Of a DNA stretch of 64,000 nt, positions 25,433 through 35,038 are shown one piece after another; position 1 is the stretch's first letter; each line of letters starts with the position of its first letter. The position numbers and the translations under genes are program-made. Source of the DNA: Streptomyces noursei ATCC 11455 (GTDB taxonomy: Bacteria; Actinomycetota; Actinomycetes; Streptomycetales; Streptomycetaceae); NCBI RefSeq assembly GCF_001704275.1, contig NZ_CP011533.1, positions 9,672,001 to 9,736,000 of the forward strand. Reading direction: 5' to 3'. Below the pieces are notes generated by a model. It ran no database searches. It saw only the letters and a list, made by a program, of their open reading frames with translations, and had not been told where the DNA came from.

Positions 25433-26600
25433 CTGACTTCGGCTCGTCAAGGTGGTGCTGGGTCGTCGAGGGTCAGGCCGGTGCCGGCTATGAAGCCGTC
25501 GAGGGTGTCGGGCCGGTACTGAAGGCGTTTGAGCCGGTTGCGTACGAGGGCTTCGAGTCGGTCGAGGGCGACGACGGCGAGGTTGGCCAGGCTGCGTTTG
25601 ACGTGTGCCCATACCCACTCGACCGGGTTGAGGTCGGGTGAGTAGGCGGGCAGTAGGAACACCGTCAGCCACTCACGCTGGGCGATCAGCTCGCCCATGG
25701 CGCGGGAGACGTGGGTGTTGAGGCGGTCCCACACCAGCACGATGGGCGCCTTGAGGAGCTGGTGGGCGCCGTCGAGCAGCGCGATGAAGTCCCCCTCGCC
25801 TATGCTGCGACGCTTGCCTTTGCCCGCCTGGTGGGTGCGCAGGCGGTGGCATAGCCGGGTCCGGGAGCCGGGGCGCACGGCGATCAGCCCGGCCACGGAC
25901 AGGCGTCCCGATCGGCGGCCGCTCACCGTCACCTGCGGGGTGCGGCCGCGCCGGCCCCAGGTGCGTCCCCTGGGCGGCCGGCGGGTGAAGCCTGCCTCGT
26001 CCTCGAAGCAGATGTAGCCCCCGCAGGCCGCCCTCGCTCTTTTACCTCGGCCCAGGTCGCCTCCTTCCACGCGGTGACGGCCTGCTCGTCGCGCTCGGCG
26101 ACCCGCCGTGTGGGGACCTGCGGGCTGAAGCCGAGCCGGTGCATCAACCGAGTGGCCCCGGAGACGCTGTAGGACACGTGGAACTTCCTGCCGATCAGCG
26201 TGGCCACCCGCGCGGCGGTCCACACCTGGTCCTCCACCCAGCCGTGCGCGGCCGGACCCTGCTCCAGATACACGGCCAGTTTCTCCAGGCACCGCGGGGA
26301 CAGACGGCACCGCGAACCGCTCGGACCCCGGGAAGCCAGAGCCTGCACACCACCGTTCCGCCACAGCTGGTGCCACTGGCAGGCCGACTTCGGGCTCACC
26401 CGCAGTTGCCGCGCGACCTCCGCTGGCTTGACCTTCTGCTCGAACAACTCGGCCGCCTGCATCCGCACGGTCTCCCGACGCTTGCGTCCCGCAGCCGTCA
26501 GCCCGCCTCCATCCGCGTATCTCACACAGCACGTGATACGGCCACCACACCAGACTCATCAGGGACTTCGCCGAAGTTCACCCTGACGAGCCGAAGTCAG
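25433..26600 (-). mobile_element. IS630-family element (1168 bp)
   Basis: Terminal repeats CTGACTTCGGCTCGTCA are flanked on both sides by TA (25431-25432 and 26601-26602), the obligate target of IS630/Tc1-type elements. It separates the telomere-type operon from the gene at 26629. No gene frame appears to be broken. Confidence 0.85.
25447..26525 (-). CDS. IS630-family transposase, two frames
   Basis: The first frame (from 26525) has tandem HTH motifs (KPAEVARQLRVSPKSACQWH, TAARVATLIGRKFHVSYSVS). The second has the DDE domain: Asp/Glu in YICFEDEAGF, Asp in IVLVWDRLNTHVS, and the terminal LPAYSPDLNPVEWVWAHVK. The frames join by a -1 shift at GTAAAAG (A tract 26040-26043), giving AEVKRARAACGGYICFEDE. 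IS630 elements do use such slips, but with a single copy here a one-base deletion cannot be ruled out. Confidence 0.75.
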
Positions 26601-26628
26601 TAATCACTACATGAAGGACGGCCTGCCG

Positions 26629-27252
26629 ATGAGCACGCCTGCGCCGAGCCCCCTCCTGAACTACCGGCTGAACCATTCGCTGCAGCGCCTCCTGGACAAC
26701 AGCGTCCCCAAGCAGGATGACCTGGAGACGCTCTCACTCGCCATCGGCAAGCACCAGGGCAGCAAGGCTGATGTCAGTGCCTGGCGGTTCATCCTCGCTG
26801 TGCCCTACGGCAGCGGCCCCGGCGACCTGCTGGCAGACGACCGGAACTACCGCGTGGCAATCAGCGGCGGATCCGAACCGTCCCAGGGGGGAGGCTGGAG
26901 GGTCGACGGCTTCCCGAACGCGACTATGACGCATTGCATCTTCCGCCTTGACGCTCGACAGAAGGCGACCTTCGACGGTTCGTGGAACCTGACATTCACC
27001 CTCGCGGACTTCTGGCGCAACCCTGCCGTTGGCAAGATGGAGATCCTCATCCAGGAAGACGCCTATGCCCCTGACGGTCAGCAGAAGCTCCCCCCGGTGC
27101 AGTTCGCGATGACACTCCAGCCGGCCTTCGGCCTCCCAGGAGGCTCATCAAAAGCGGATGAACGTCGCAGGGCCGACTCAGAGCGGTATGGCCACCTGGT
27201 CACCCAACGCGCTGGAGCACTGCCCGAAGCCCAAGGCCAACCTCACCGATAG
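26629..27252 (+). CDS. Hypothetical protein
   Basis: About 207 residues; the ATG seven bases after AAGGACGG is preferred over one 18 bases earlier. It has an N-terminal helical segment (NYRLNHSLQRLLDNSVPKQD) and a beta-rich centre (WRFILAVPYGSGPGDLLADD, NYRVAISGGSEP, GSWNLTFTLADFW, KMEILIQEDAYAPDG). I recognise no family. It lies just past the IS630 element. Confidence 0.5.
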   Translation: MSTPAPSPLLNYRLNHSLQRLLDNSVPKQDDLETLSLAIGKHQGSKADVSAWRFILAVPYGSGPGDLLADDRNYRVAISGGSEPSQGGGWRVDGFPNATMTHCIFRLDARQKATFDGSWNLTFTLADFWRNPAVGKMEILIQEDAYAPDGQQKLPPVQFAMTLQPAFGLPGGSSKADERRRADSERYGHLVTQRAGALPEAQGQPHR

Positions 27253-27254
27253 CC

Positions 27255-27757
27255 GCTGTCCCGGTACCGCTCAGGACCGGATCTCCTCCGCGTCGCGGTC
27301 GCGCTGTCCTCAGCGGTCGTCGGCCGTGGCCGTACCCGGAAGCGGGGTTGGGCGGCATACCACGCGACCCGCATAACTGGCAGCACACCTTCGAGGAAAC
27401 CAACGATCGCATTGCCGGGCTCGGGCGGGAGTGTTTCTCCGCGACCGCCCAGGTCCTGCGCCATGCATCCCGGCGGCCAACTCGATAGTGGCTGAGAGGA
27501 GTTCGGCGCGGAGAGGACGACGACGGCGCGCCGGTCGAGAAGGGGCCGCCGACACCTTCCGGTTCAACCGGCGAGCCACCTCGCCGGGCAGGGCCTCCTC
27601 GTCCAGGACGTCCAGGGTCTCCTTGGCCAGCGCGCCGGCCTTCGCCTTCGCCTTGTGCGCGGGACGATAGCAGTGTCGCCTGGCTGCTGGCGGCCATGGT
27701 CGATGAGCGCGATGCCTATAGTCGGTATCCATCGCACATCGAAAACTGGAGCCTCAC
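27255..27757. other. Region without a confident gene; possible decayed frame
   Basis: About 500 bases. A minus-strand frame (27732-27310) includes AKETLDVLDEEALPGEVARR and Arg-rich flanks that could be a decayed gene. No start with a ribosome site and no known domain is visible. Confidence 0.3.
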
Positions 27758-28321
27758 GTGAAAATTCGACTGGCACGTCCTGGCGACGGCGTAGCCGTAG
27801 CTCGTCTCGCCGCCCTCGCAGTTCCCGACCCTGATGCCGATCGCCAGGGCGACGGTGACCTCGCCAAAGGGGTTGATCAACGCGGCGGACGCCACCGCGT
27901 CCCCTATGGGCAGGCGCGTATCCTCGTCGCTGTCGACCAGCAGCACACGGTGCTCGGGATGTGCAACATCCACCCGGCTATCAGCCTCGCGCAGCAGCAC
28001 CCTCACCTCGGGGCACATGTGCAGCAACGCCTCGCCGACCGGATCGGCGAACTCGACGTCCTGGCCGTCGACACCACAGCACAAGGGCGCGGCATTGGAT
28101 GCAACCTGCTGCGCACTGCTGAAGCGATGCTCGCGACGCGCGGCACCACGCAACTGATCGCGCAGGTTCGCTCTACCAGCGCCCTGCAATGGTTCAGCCG
28201 CCGAGGCTTCACCTTCCCGAGTCCCAATAAGGTCTTCGCCTTCAAATTCGAGGGCCACTTTATTGGGATAGACGCGCTGAGCGTGACCGGCTATCGGCAG
28301 GGCTACAAGCCTCTGCATTGA
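27758..28321 (+). CDS. GNAT family N-acetyltransferase
   Basis: A 187-residue protein from a GTG. The acetyl-CoA binding motif A is VLAVDTTAQGRGIGCNLLR, with the QGRGIG P-loop. Preceding strands (ARILVAVDQQHTVLGMCNIH) and the following SALQWFSRRGFTF fit the fold. The acceptor is unknown. It is too far from the lasso operon (over 10 kb) to be tied to it. Confidence 0.8.
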   Translation: MKIRLARPGDGVAVARLAALAVPDPDADRQGDGDLAKGVDQRGGRHRVPYGQARILVAVDQQHTVLGMCNIHPAISLAQQHPHLGAHVQQRLADRIGELDVLAVDTTAQGRGIGCNLLRTAEAMLATRGTTQLIAQVRSTSALQWFSRRGFTFPSPNKVFAFKFEGHFIGIDALSVTGYRQGYKPLH

Positions 28322-28400
28322 TCAACACAGCAGACCTCATGGGTGCGGATCCTCTGGAGGGACGTTTCTTACCGGTCACGCTGCCCGCACCGCCGACCAG

Positions 28401-28690
28401 ATGATCGTCGCAGCCGAACGGGCCGCGCTACTGCCCACCCGGCGCGAAGCGGTCGATGCCTATCACCGCTCCCTCACCGGCCACCTCGGCCGGCTCCGCT
28501 CAGACACCGCACTCACCGAGGGGTGGCCATTCGCTACGGGAGTCGTCGAGCATGCCTTCCGCCACCTGATCGCCGACCGCCTGGACCCCACCGGCACCAG
28601 TTGGGGCCTCAGCGAGCGCTGAAGCCGTCCTCCGACTCCGCACGCTGACCGTCACCGGCGACGGCGACTCTCCTGGCGGTGCCATACTGC
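28401..28690 (+). pseudogene. ISKra4-family transposase, C-terminal remnant
   Basis: The frame encodes LRSDTALTEGWPFATGVVEH, AFRHLIADRLDPTG and SWGL, the C-terminal signature of ISKra4 transposases. It then stops at SER*, while a neighbouring frame continues AEAVLRLRTLTVTGDGD. The rest of the transposase is gone, so this is an old fragment with a frameshift. Confidence 0.65.
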
Positions 28691-28752
28691 CCGCGAGTAT
28701 CAACGTCTCGACCCCGCTTTCCACCAGACAGGACTACGGCCTCACCGCACAA

Positions 28753-28995
28753 TCACGAACTCGCTGTGGTGGCTGCAATCGCCCGGCACGCGTCACACCA
28801 CCGCTCACGCGGTTTGTCCATTTCGAGCGGCACATCGCGTTGTGGAGACGGCAGCGCGATGCCGTCCAGATCACTGCACACGATGGCGTGGAAGTCGCAG
28901 TCGCCCATGCACTCATCGTCCCCGGCAGGCAGATGCCAGATCAACAAGTCCCGCACCCCACCAGGCCCAGGCACACACTCCGACACAGCTAGCAT
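28753..28995 (-). CDS. Small Cys-rich hypothetical protein (80 aa)
   Basis: Starts at an ATG after GGAGAG. The product has a cluster of Cys and acidic residues (HLPAGDDECMGDCDFHAIVC) and a C-terminal RWCDACRAIAATTASS. The CxxxC and CxxC spacing suggests a metal site. The family is not known. It lies just downstream of the truncated dnaE on the same strand. Confidence 0.45.
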   Translation of the reverse strand: MLAVSECVPGPGGVRDLLIWHLPAGDDECMGDCDFHAIVCSDLDGIALPSPQRDVPLEMDKPRERWCDACRAIAATTASS

Positions 28996-29029
28996 GATTC
29001 TCTCCAGGGTAGAACAGAGCTTCCATGCA

Positions 29030-30160
29030 TCAGATATCCGCGACGACGAGGAAGTACGAGCTGAAGCCCATCGGGCCGATGACCGACATCTCGGTCTCGA
29101 ACCGCTGCAGGACGTGCGCGGGGATCGGGTCTCCGTAGCGTGCTGTCAGCCCTTTGAAGACCACCTTGCGCAGCCAGGACTCCTGTGTCTCACCCTCTGG
29201 GACATTTGGGTACTGCGGCATCTCGTCGACGTAGTCGAAGACGTCGCCGTACGGCTCGACCCGCTCGGCGATCAACAGCGTGTTGTCACACGCCTGCGGC
29301 AGCTCGGCGAAGAGGGCGCGCATCTGCGCGGGCGACTTGAGGTAGTAGCCGGAGCCGTTGAAGCGGAAGCGGCCCGGGGCGTCCTTGTTCTTGCCGACGC
29401 CGATGCACAGCAGGTTGTCGTGGGCGTCGGCCTGGTCCTCGGTGACGTAGTGCGCGTCGTTGGTGGCCAGCAGCGGGATGTCCAACTCCCGGGCCAGGCG
29501 CAGCAGTCCGTCGCGGACGTCCCGCTCGATGGCCAGGCCGTGGTCCATCAGTTCCAGGAAGTAGTTCTCCCGGCCGAAGATGTCCTGGTAGGCCGCGGCG
29601 GCGGACCTGGCCTCGGCGTACTGCTCCAGCCGCAGCCGGGTCTGGATCTCCCCGGAGGGGCAGCCGGTCGTGGCGATGATGCCCTCCGGCCGCTCGGCGA
29701 TCAGCTCACGGTCCATCCGCGGCTTGCCCGCCGGGAACTGCCCTTGATAACTGGCCTGCGTGCCGAGCCAGAACAGGTTCCGCAGGCCCCGCGCGGTCCG
29801 CGCCCACATGGTCATGTGCGTGAAACGTCCGCCGCCGGAGACGTCCTTGGAGCCCTCGCCGTCGTCGCCCACGGCGCGGCGTCCGCCCGGGCCCCAGAAC
29901 TCCCGTTTGCGGGCGAACCGGGAGGAGGGCGCCACGTACGCCTCGATCCCGATGATCGGCCTGATGCCGTCGAAGTCCTTCGCGACCTGTGCGAACTCAT
30001 AGGCCCCGAACATGTTCCCGTGGTCGCTCATGGCGATCGCGGGCATCCCCTGTCGCGCCACTTCACCGAACATCGGCCGCAGCTTCTGGGCGCCGTCCAG
30101 CATCGAGTACTCGGTGTGGTTGTGCAGGTGGACGAAAGAAGCGTGGGCACGTGCAGACAC
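29030..30160 (-). pseudogene. dnaE: Truncated DNA polymerase III alpha subunit (N-terminal PHP part)
   Basis: The 376-residue frame is the N-terminal third of DnaE, whose normal length is near 1180. The PHP domain is intact: FVHLHNHTEYSMLDG, AIAMSDHGNMFGA, EAYVAP, GCPSGEIQTRL, LATNDAHYV. It continues into the start of the polymerase region and ends at FSSYFLVVADI followed directly by TGA. The palm and catalytic Asp residues are absent. A GTG start sits behind GGAGG. It cannot polymerise; whether the PHP fragment is expressed is unknown. Confidence 0.8.
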
Positions 30161-30671
30161 CAGGAGAGACCTCCGGGGCGTGAAGGAGGGCTCACCATAT
30201 CCCCGGAGTCACTCGGGGAAATCCGTTCCCGCGCGACCCGGCCGTGATCGACATGGAGGGGTGCCGCTGGCCTTGCGGTTTGGCATGAAGATTTTGCCAA
30301 CACGCAGGATCTGGAGGTGTCGCCGATTCGCGTGAGTCGGAACTGAGTTCAACGGGGTTGGTGGCTGCTGGTGGGGGAGTACGGCCCGGGCCGGATGCCG
30401 GGAGGGGGATCGCGGCATCCGGCCCGGGCCGGATGGGCACCGTCGTGCCCGGGGGAGCGGAGCCCGGCCCCCACGACCGGCTCGGCTCGTACGACGCGCT
30501 GCTCGGGAAGCACGGCGTCGGGAACACTGGAGCCGATGGTGTGCTGTCATGGCAAGTGATGGCCTTCGCGGAGGCAAGCATCGCGTCGCCAGGCGAAATG
30601 CCATCGGTAGATGGCATCGTCAGGTGAAACACCCACCTGCGCGGTCGGCATTTGGCGTGGCCTTACCAGTG
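30161..30671. other. Intergenic region with long hairpin
   Basis: About 510 bases between the dnaE fragment and the next gene on the same strand. No gene is evident. It contains a 17-bp-arm inverted repeat (listed separately) and a third copy of GGCCCGGGCCGGATG. Confidence 0.4.
30383..30430. repeat. 17-bp perfect inverted repeat
   Basis: Arms GGCCCGGGCCGGATGCC and GGCATCCGGCCCGGGCC enclose a 14-base loop. GGCCCGGGCCGGATG then recurs overlapping the right arm. It could be a bidirectional terminator or a protein-binding site. Confidence 0.6.
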
Positions 30672-31475
30672 CTAACAGTCGACTGTATGGACGAGGGTGA
30701 CCTCTTGAACTCCTGGCCGGACAAGGCGGATAAGGAGTTTGCGATTCAGGTCAGGGAACGTGTACCCGGGAGCCTTCTGATAGGCGGGGCCACTGATGGG
30801 ATCGGCGCGGATGGTGGCGTGGAGCTGCTGGAGTTCTGGGCTCTCTTCCCAGTGGAGAGCCACTGCCTCAATGAGCTCGGCGAGCAGCATCTCGTGCCAT
30901 GCTTCCCAATCTGGCCACCGTTCGCGGGTGACCTCTTCCAGGAGCACGAGCTCCATCAAGTTGGCCCGTGACAGGCGCCGCTTGCCCACCCGAAGGAGGT
31001 TGGCGAACGGCTCGTTGTACTCCAGGAGGGCGAAGTTCGTGTCGACCAGACAGGTCGGTCGACTGAGGTGCCCTCTTGCCCACTCGGAGGCGTCGATGGC
31101 GTTGGCGTCTGTCAGACAGGAAGGATGAGGTTCCGCCTGGAGGGAGCGCCGGTAGAGGGCGACCCGGGCCCGCCATGTCATCCTCAAGAGGTCCGCGACC
31201 TGCTGAAGTTCCGCCGTTGCGAAGGGCGGGCGTCCCGACATGCGCCGCGCGTACCATGCAGGCGATTTGCCCATTTTAGCCGCAAAGTGCTTCTCGTTGA
31301 CACGCTTTCCGGACTTTCTCCCCGCAGTCTCGCTCTGGCGCTTGTTCTCTCTCCAGCCGAACTCTTTCGGATCCGCCAGCACCCGATGCGCCGTCAGAAG
31401 CTCTCTGAGCAGGTAAGACAGCTGTGGCTGGCCGGGCTCTCCGGCCGAGTCGTCGCGTTCGGTAACCGTAGGCAT
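30672..31475 (-). CDS. MmyB-like transcriptional regulator 1
   Basis: About 267 residues. An N-terminal helical DNA-binding part (SYLLRELLTAHRVLADPKEF, FAAKMGKSPAWYARRMSGRP) precedes a MmyB-type PAS-like domain: RPTCLVDTNFALLEYNEPFA, ANLMELVLLEE, WEAWHEMLLAELIEAVALHW. MmyB itself regulates methylenomycin production on plasmid SCP1, and two further relatives lie at 38226 and 39876. Start set at the ATG before PTVTERDD; an in-frame upstream start exists. Confidence 0.65.
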   Translation of the reverse strand: MPTVTERDDSAGEPGQPQLSYLLRELLTAHRVLADPKEFGWRENKRQSETAGRKSGKRVNEKHFAAKMGKSPAWYARRMSGRPPFATAELQQVADLLRMTWRARVALYRRSLQAEPHPSCLTDANAIDASEWARGHLSRPTCLVDTNFALLEYNEPFANLLRVGKRRLSRANLMELVLLEEVTRERWPDWEAWHEMLLAELIEAVALHWEESPELQQLHATIRADPISGPAYQKAPGYTFPDLNRKLLIRLVRPGVQEVTLVHTVDC

Positions 31476-31627
31476 GGCAATTAATCTATCGTTTCCCGAC
31501 CCCGTAATTAGGTGCGGGAAAATTCCTTGCCTGGTCAACGCATTCTCGGCACGTCAGAATCGGCAGCCCGGATGCGGAGCGTGTGGGGGCGCCCCATCCG
31601 CAGTCCGTGACGTGAGGGGGATTTCAC

Positions 31628-32413
31628 GTGCTCAATGTTGTGCCCGACAAGCAGTCACCCAAGGGCAACATCGCTGTGCTGCGCACCGTTGCGGTACTGC
31701 GAGCCCTTCAGGGGCTCCAGAAACCCCACAGCCGCGAGGCATACCTCCGCGAGATCGCTGCTGCGACCGGCCTACCGAGCGCGACCGCCTACCGGTATCT
31801 CCAGGCGCTGCGCCAGGCAGGGGTCGTCTCACAGCCGAAGAACTATGCCTCCCGCGACGCCTCCCGCGGCCGCTACCGGCTGCAATGGCACATGGCGACA
31901 GAAGAACCACCGCGCGGCAGTCCCTCGCAAGGCACACGCGGCCTGCTGGTTCAACTGGCCACCCAGACAGGTCAGATCGCGATGCTCTACGCGCCTTACT
32001 CCTTCGCCGAGCAACCGATGCGTGAGTGCACCGCCCAGGTGTGGGGACCGCACGAGCCAGTCAGGCAAGAAGACGTGGAGTTCGCGCCACTTGGAGCCGA
32101 CGCCGCGGGTATGGCAATCGCCGCGGCCATGGGCATCACCTCGCCTCGCAAAGAGCAGGCCGCAGAACTGAGGCGGATCCGCCAGGTCGGCTTCGCCGTC
32201 GGCCCCGCCCTTCTCGAAGGCGGTCACCACGACATCATCGCTGCTCCCATCTGGCGCGGCTCCTCCGTAGCAGGCGCCGTCGCCCTGATGCCCCTGCGCG
32301 TCCAGATGCGCTCCCAGAAACGACGGACGGACCTGATCAGCGCCGTCCTGGACATCGGCAGCACCATGAGCAATCACCTCACGCGCCAGCCCCTGCTGCG
32401 CTCGGCTGCCTGA
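31628..32413 (+). CDS. IclR-like HTH regulator 1
   Basis: A 261-residue protein from a GTG seven bases after GAGGGGG. A winged HTH (YLREIAAATGLPSATAYRYL, QALRQAGVVSQ) leads to an effector-like domain (GLLVQLATQTGQIAMLYAPY, LGADAAGMAIAAAMG, IWRGSSVAGAVALMPL). This is the IclR layout. A diverged paralog follows at 33877 with an IS5 element in between. Confidence 0.65.
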   Translation: MLNVVPDKQSPKGNIAVLRTVAVLRALQGLQKPHSREAYLREIAAATGLPSATAYRYLQALRQAGVVSQPKNYASRDASRGRYRLQWHMATEEPPRGSPSQGTRGLLVQLATQTGQIAMLYAPYSFAEQPMRECTAQVWGPHEPVRQEDVEFAPLGADAAGMAIAAAMGITSPRKEQAAELRRIRQVGFAVGPALLEGGHHDIIAAPIWRGSSVAGAVALMPLRVQMRSQKRRTDLISAVLDIGSTMSNHLTRQPLLRSAA

Positions 32414-32862
32414 GAACCCACTGCCCCACGCCAGCACGGAGCTCCACCTATGCCCGTTCCCGAAGTCCAACAGCCCGCCCTCATCACAGGAGGTATAACC
32501 ACCATCAATCTGGCCACGACCGACCCACCCCTGACGCACGGTCAGCACATCGTCGTTGTTCTCGACAGTAGGACCAGCCGGCGAAGTGACGTTTCTCCGA
32601 CGCCCGACACCAAAGTCCCAACGGGCCGGCTCGGTAGTTGCTGGCAAAGACAGGCCGCGAGTAGCGGTAGCACGCCCTCGCCTACGCACATCGTTGACGT
32701 GGCCACGACATGGTTCGATGTTGGTGCATGCCCCGCCAGATCAGGGAGGCGTCCCATGCCACCTGACGAGTAGCAACAGGACGCGTGGAAAGCCGACACC
32801 GAGTGCCCCGCCCTCACAGCACAGTCCCCCCGGAGCGTTGGCTAACCAGCAGCCCGCACGAC
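32414..32862. other. Intergenic stretch without a confident gene
   Basis: About 450 bases between the first IclR-like gene and the IS5 element. Short frames exist (for example from 32450) but show no domain or good ribosome site. Confidence 0.4.
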
Positions 32863-32865
32863 TTA

Positions 32866-33750
32866 GAGGTCCTAACAAAGGCGTCGGACATGTCTGTAGG
32901 TGATGAGACATGTGGCGAGCCCGAGGAAGGCTTCATGGATGTCGTCCCGTCGCTCCCACCGGATGCGCAGGCGACGGAAGCCGTGCAGCCAGGCGATCGT
33001 TCGTTCGACGACATACCGGAAGATGCCCAGGCCGGAGCCGTGTGGCTCGCCTCGTCTCGCGATCACGGGACGGATTCCGCGCTGCCACAGCAGGCGCCGG
33101 TACTTGTCGTGGTCGTAGCCGCGGTCGGCGAACAGCGCGTCGGGCCGGTGCCGGGGCCGGCCGACAACCCCGGCGACGGCGGGGATCTTGTCGAGCAGGG
33201 GCAGGAGCTGGGTGACGTCGTTGCGGTTGCCGCCAGTCAGCGACACCGCGAGCGGGATGCCCTGGGCATCGGTGACGACGTGGTGCTTACTGCCCGGCCG
33301 TGCGCGATCGACCGGGCTGGGACCGCTTTTGGGCCCCTGCGGGCCGCCCGCACATGGGAGGAGTCGATCACCGCCCGCGACCAGTCCAGCTTCTTCGCCG
33401 ACCGCAGCTTCTTCAACAGCAGCACATGCAGCTGATCCCACACCCCGGCCTCGTTCCACGCGGCCAGCCGCCGCCAGCAGGTCATACCCGAACCGAAGCC
33501 CAGCTCCTGCGGCAGGAACTCCCACTGGATGCCGGTGTGCAGCACGAAAAGGATCCCGCACAACGCCTGCCGGTCCGGCACCCTCGGCCGCCCCTCGACC
33601 AGCTTCGGCCCCGGCTTGGGCAGCAACGGCTCGATCAGGGCCCACAGTTCATCCGACACGATCCACGGCCGCGACTGACGTTTCCCCACGACCAGACCAA
33701 CGACCGGATAGACCAACAGTCACATGATCAACCACTTCTGTTAGGACCTC
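32866..33750 (-). mobile_element. IS5-family element type B, copy 2 (885 bp)
   Basis: It has the same length, ends and orientation as the copy at 9839-10723, with TTA on both sides (32863-32865, 33751-33753). It sits between the two IclR-like genes and breaks no frame that I can see. The two copies are direct repeats about 23 kb apart. Confidence 0.9.
32872..33716 (-). CDS. IS5-family transposase type B, copy 2, -1 frameshifted
   Basis: It has the same two-frame structure as at 9845-10689, with CCCAAAA at 33327-33333 and catalytic residues in AVIDSSHVRA, LFADRGYDHD and VVERTIAWLHG. The encoded sequences are identical to those of copy 1. Confidence 0.85.
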
Positions 33751-33876
33751 TTACGCCACCGCTGCTACCAACTCCCCGCGCCGGCCGCAGAACGGACCTC
33801 GCGCGAGCCCGACAGACCGGCGCTTCGACCGCAACCGCCGCGCAGGGGTTGCTTAACACCCACCGAGGAGGCGCAG

Positions 33877-34701
33877 ATGCGTTCTACCGTGACACCCCTC
33901 AGTCCCCTCGACCACGATGCAGGTCCAGCAGACCTCTTCACAGTGCTCGCCACGATGGTGGACCTGGGAAGAGGACCACATCCGCTGCAGCGGATAGTGG
34001 AGGAGTCCGGAGTACCCAGAAGGGCCGCCCGCGCGGCCCTCGACCAACTGGCCGAGGCCCGCCTTTGCAAGCCCACCGCTGGCATGCCAGGTCACTTCGA
34101 AGCATGTGTGCAGCCAGTGGAACCCAGTTCCAGGCGGCGCATGCAGGCCCTGCCCGGCGTGCACTCGGACTACCGCGACGACCTCCGCACGCTCCAACAA
34201 CGCACCGGACACGTCGCTGTGCTCCACGGCTACCTGGCGCTGCCCGCGCTGAGGATCTGCACGGACCTCTGCATCGGAGACAGAAGCGACTTCGAGCAGC
34301 AGATCAAGGCAGATCCTGCCGCCGCAGAGAACCTGAGCAGGGCGCCCCTCACTGTCGACGCGGCAGGCAAGGTCATCGGCGCCCACCTGGAGTCCTCTCC
34401 ACAGAGCATCGAACTGCAACGCATCCGCTCCCACGGTTACGCCCTCACCCCGGCACCGCTCGCAGGCTGGCACCTCCTGTCCGTCCCCGTGTACGTCCCC
34501 CACGGCGACCGGCCCACCATTCTCTCAAGCGGCCATGCGGTAGCCGGAGCGGTCAGCCTGCTCGTCTCGGGCCCGATCGACCCCCACGGCGGGGTTCCCG
34601 CGCCCTGGCTCGACGAGCTGTGGCACGCCGCGGAGCAGCTCGCCCACTCGACAGCCGGCCTCCGTCCGTCGCACCGCGCACACGTCTTGCACACGGTCTA
34701 G
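33877..34701 (+). CDS. IclR-like HTH regulator 2
   Basis: A 274-residue protein from an ATG five bases after GAGGAGG. A winged HTH (LQRIVEESGVPRRAARAALD, QLAEARLCKPT) is followed by a ligand-binding-like domain (TLQQRTGHVAVLHGYLALPA, SAVSLL-type strand AGAVSLLVSGPID). Length and plan match the gene at 31628, but sequences have diverged. Target unknown. Confidence 0.6.
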   Translation: MRSTVTPLSPLDHDAGPADLFTVLATMVDLGRGPHPLQRIVEESGVPRRAARAALDQLAEARLCKPTAGMPGHFEACVQPVEPSSRRRMQALPGVHSDYRDDLRTLQQRTGHVAVLHGYLALPALRICTDLCIGDRSDFEQQIKADPAAAENLSRAPLTVDAAGKVIGAHLESSPQSIELQRIRSHGYALTPAPLAGWHLLSVPVYVPHGDRPTILSSGHAVAGAVSLLVSGPIDPHGGVPAPWLDELWHAAEQLAHSTAGLRPSHRAHVLHTV

Positions 34702-35038
34702 GAATGAGCACCGGCCGGCGGCACCGGGCATCGACCCTCCATAAATACCCTGAACGGGCCGAGCAGACGCACATGGCCGTGCAGATGGCTCAGCCCCCCG
34801 CACTTCGCACACGGGAGGCGGCCATGAGTTAGCCAACGGCGGCAGCCGAGCGACCAACTCGCCTGCCCCCGCATGCCGTTCGGGTACCAACCGAGCAGCT
34901 GCGGCCACGCGCTACCCCGCAGATCGGGTTGCCCCCCGGTCTGCAGGCCCGGACACCAGCCCGGGACAACAGGTTCCATTCGAACCAACCCCCGCCAAAG
35001 CGGGGTGTCGCACGCCCTCATCCCAGGACGCACGCCCT
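34702..35038. other. Intergenic, no gene recognised
   Basis: About 340 bases upstream of the Rep-like gene. There is an A/T-rich stretch (CATAAATACCCT near 34739), but no frame with a recognisable product. Confidence 0.4.

Noticed and set aside
27758..28321. GNAT gene as an albusnodin-type acetyltransferase for the lasso peptide
   Set aside because: It is over 10 kb from the lasso operon, across other operons and an IS630 element, and the predicted core has no Lys.
33300..34832. A 510-codon plus-strand frame spanning the IS5 end and the second IclR-like gene
   Set aside because: It is Pro/Arg/His-rich shadow sequence, antisense to the transposase and out of frame with a gene that has a good ribosome site.
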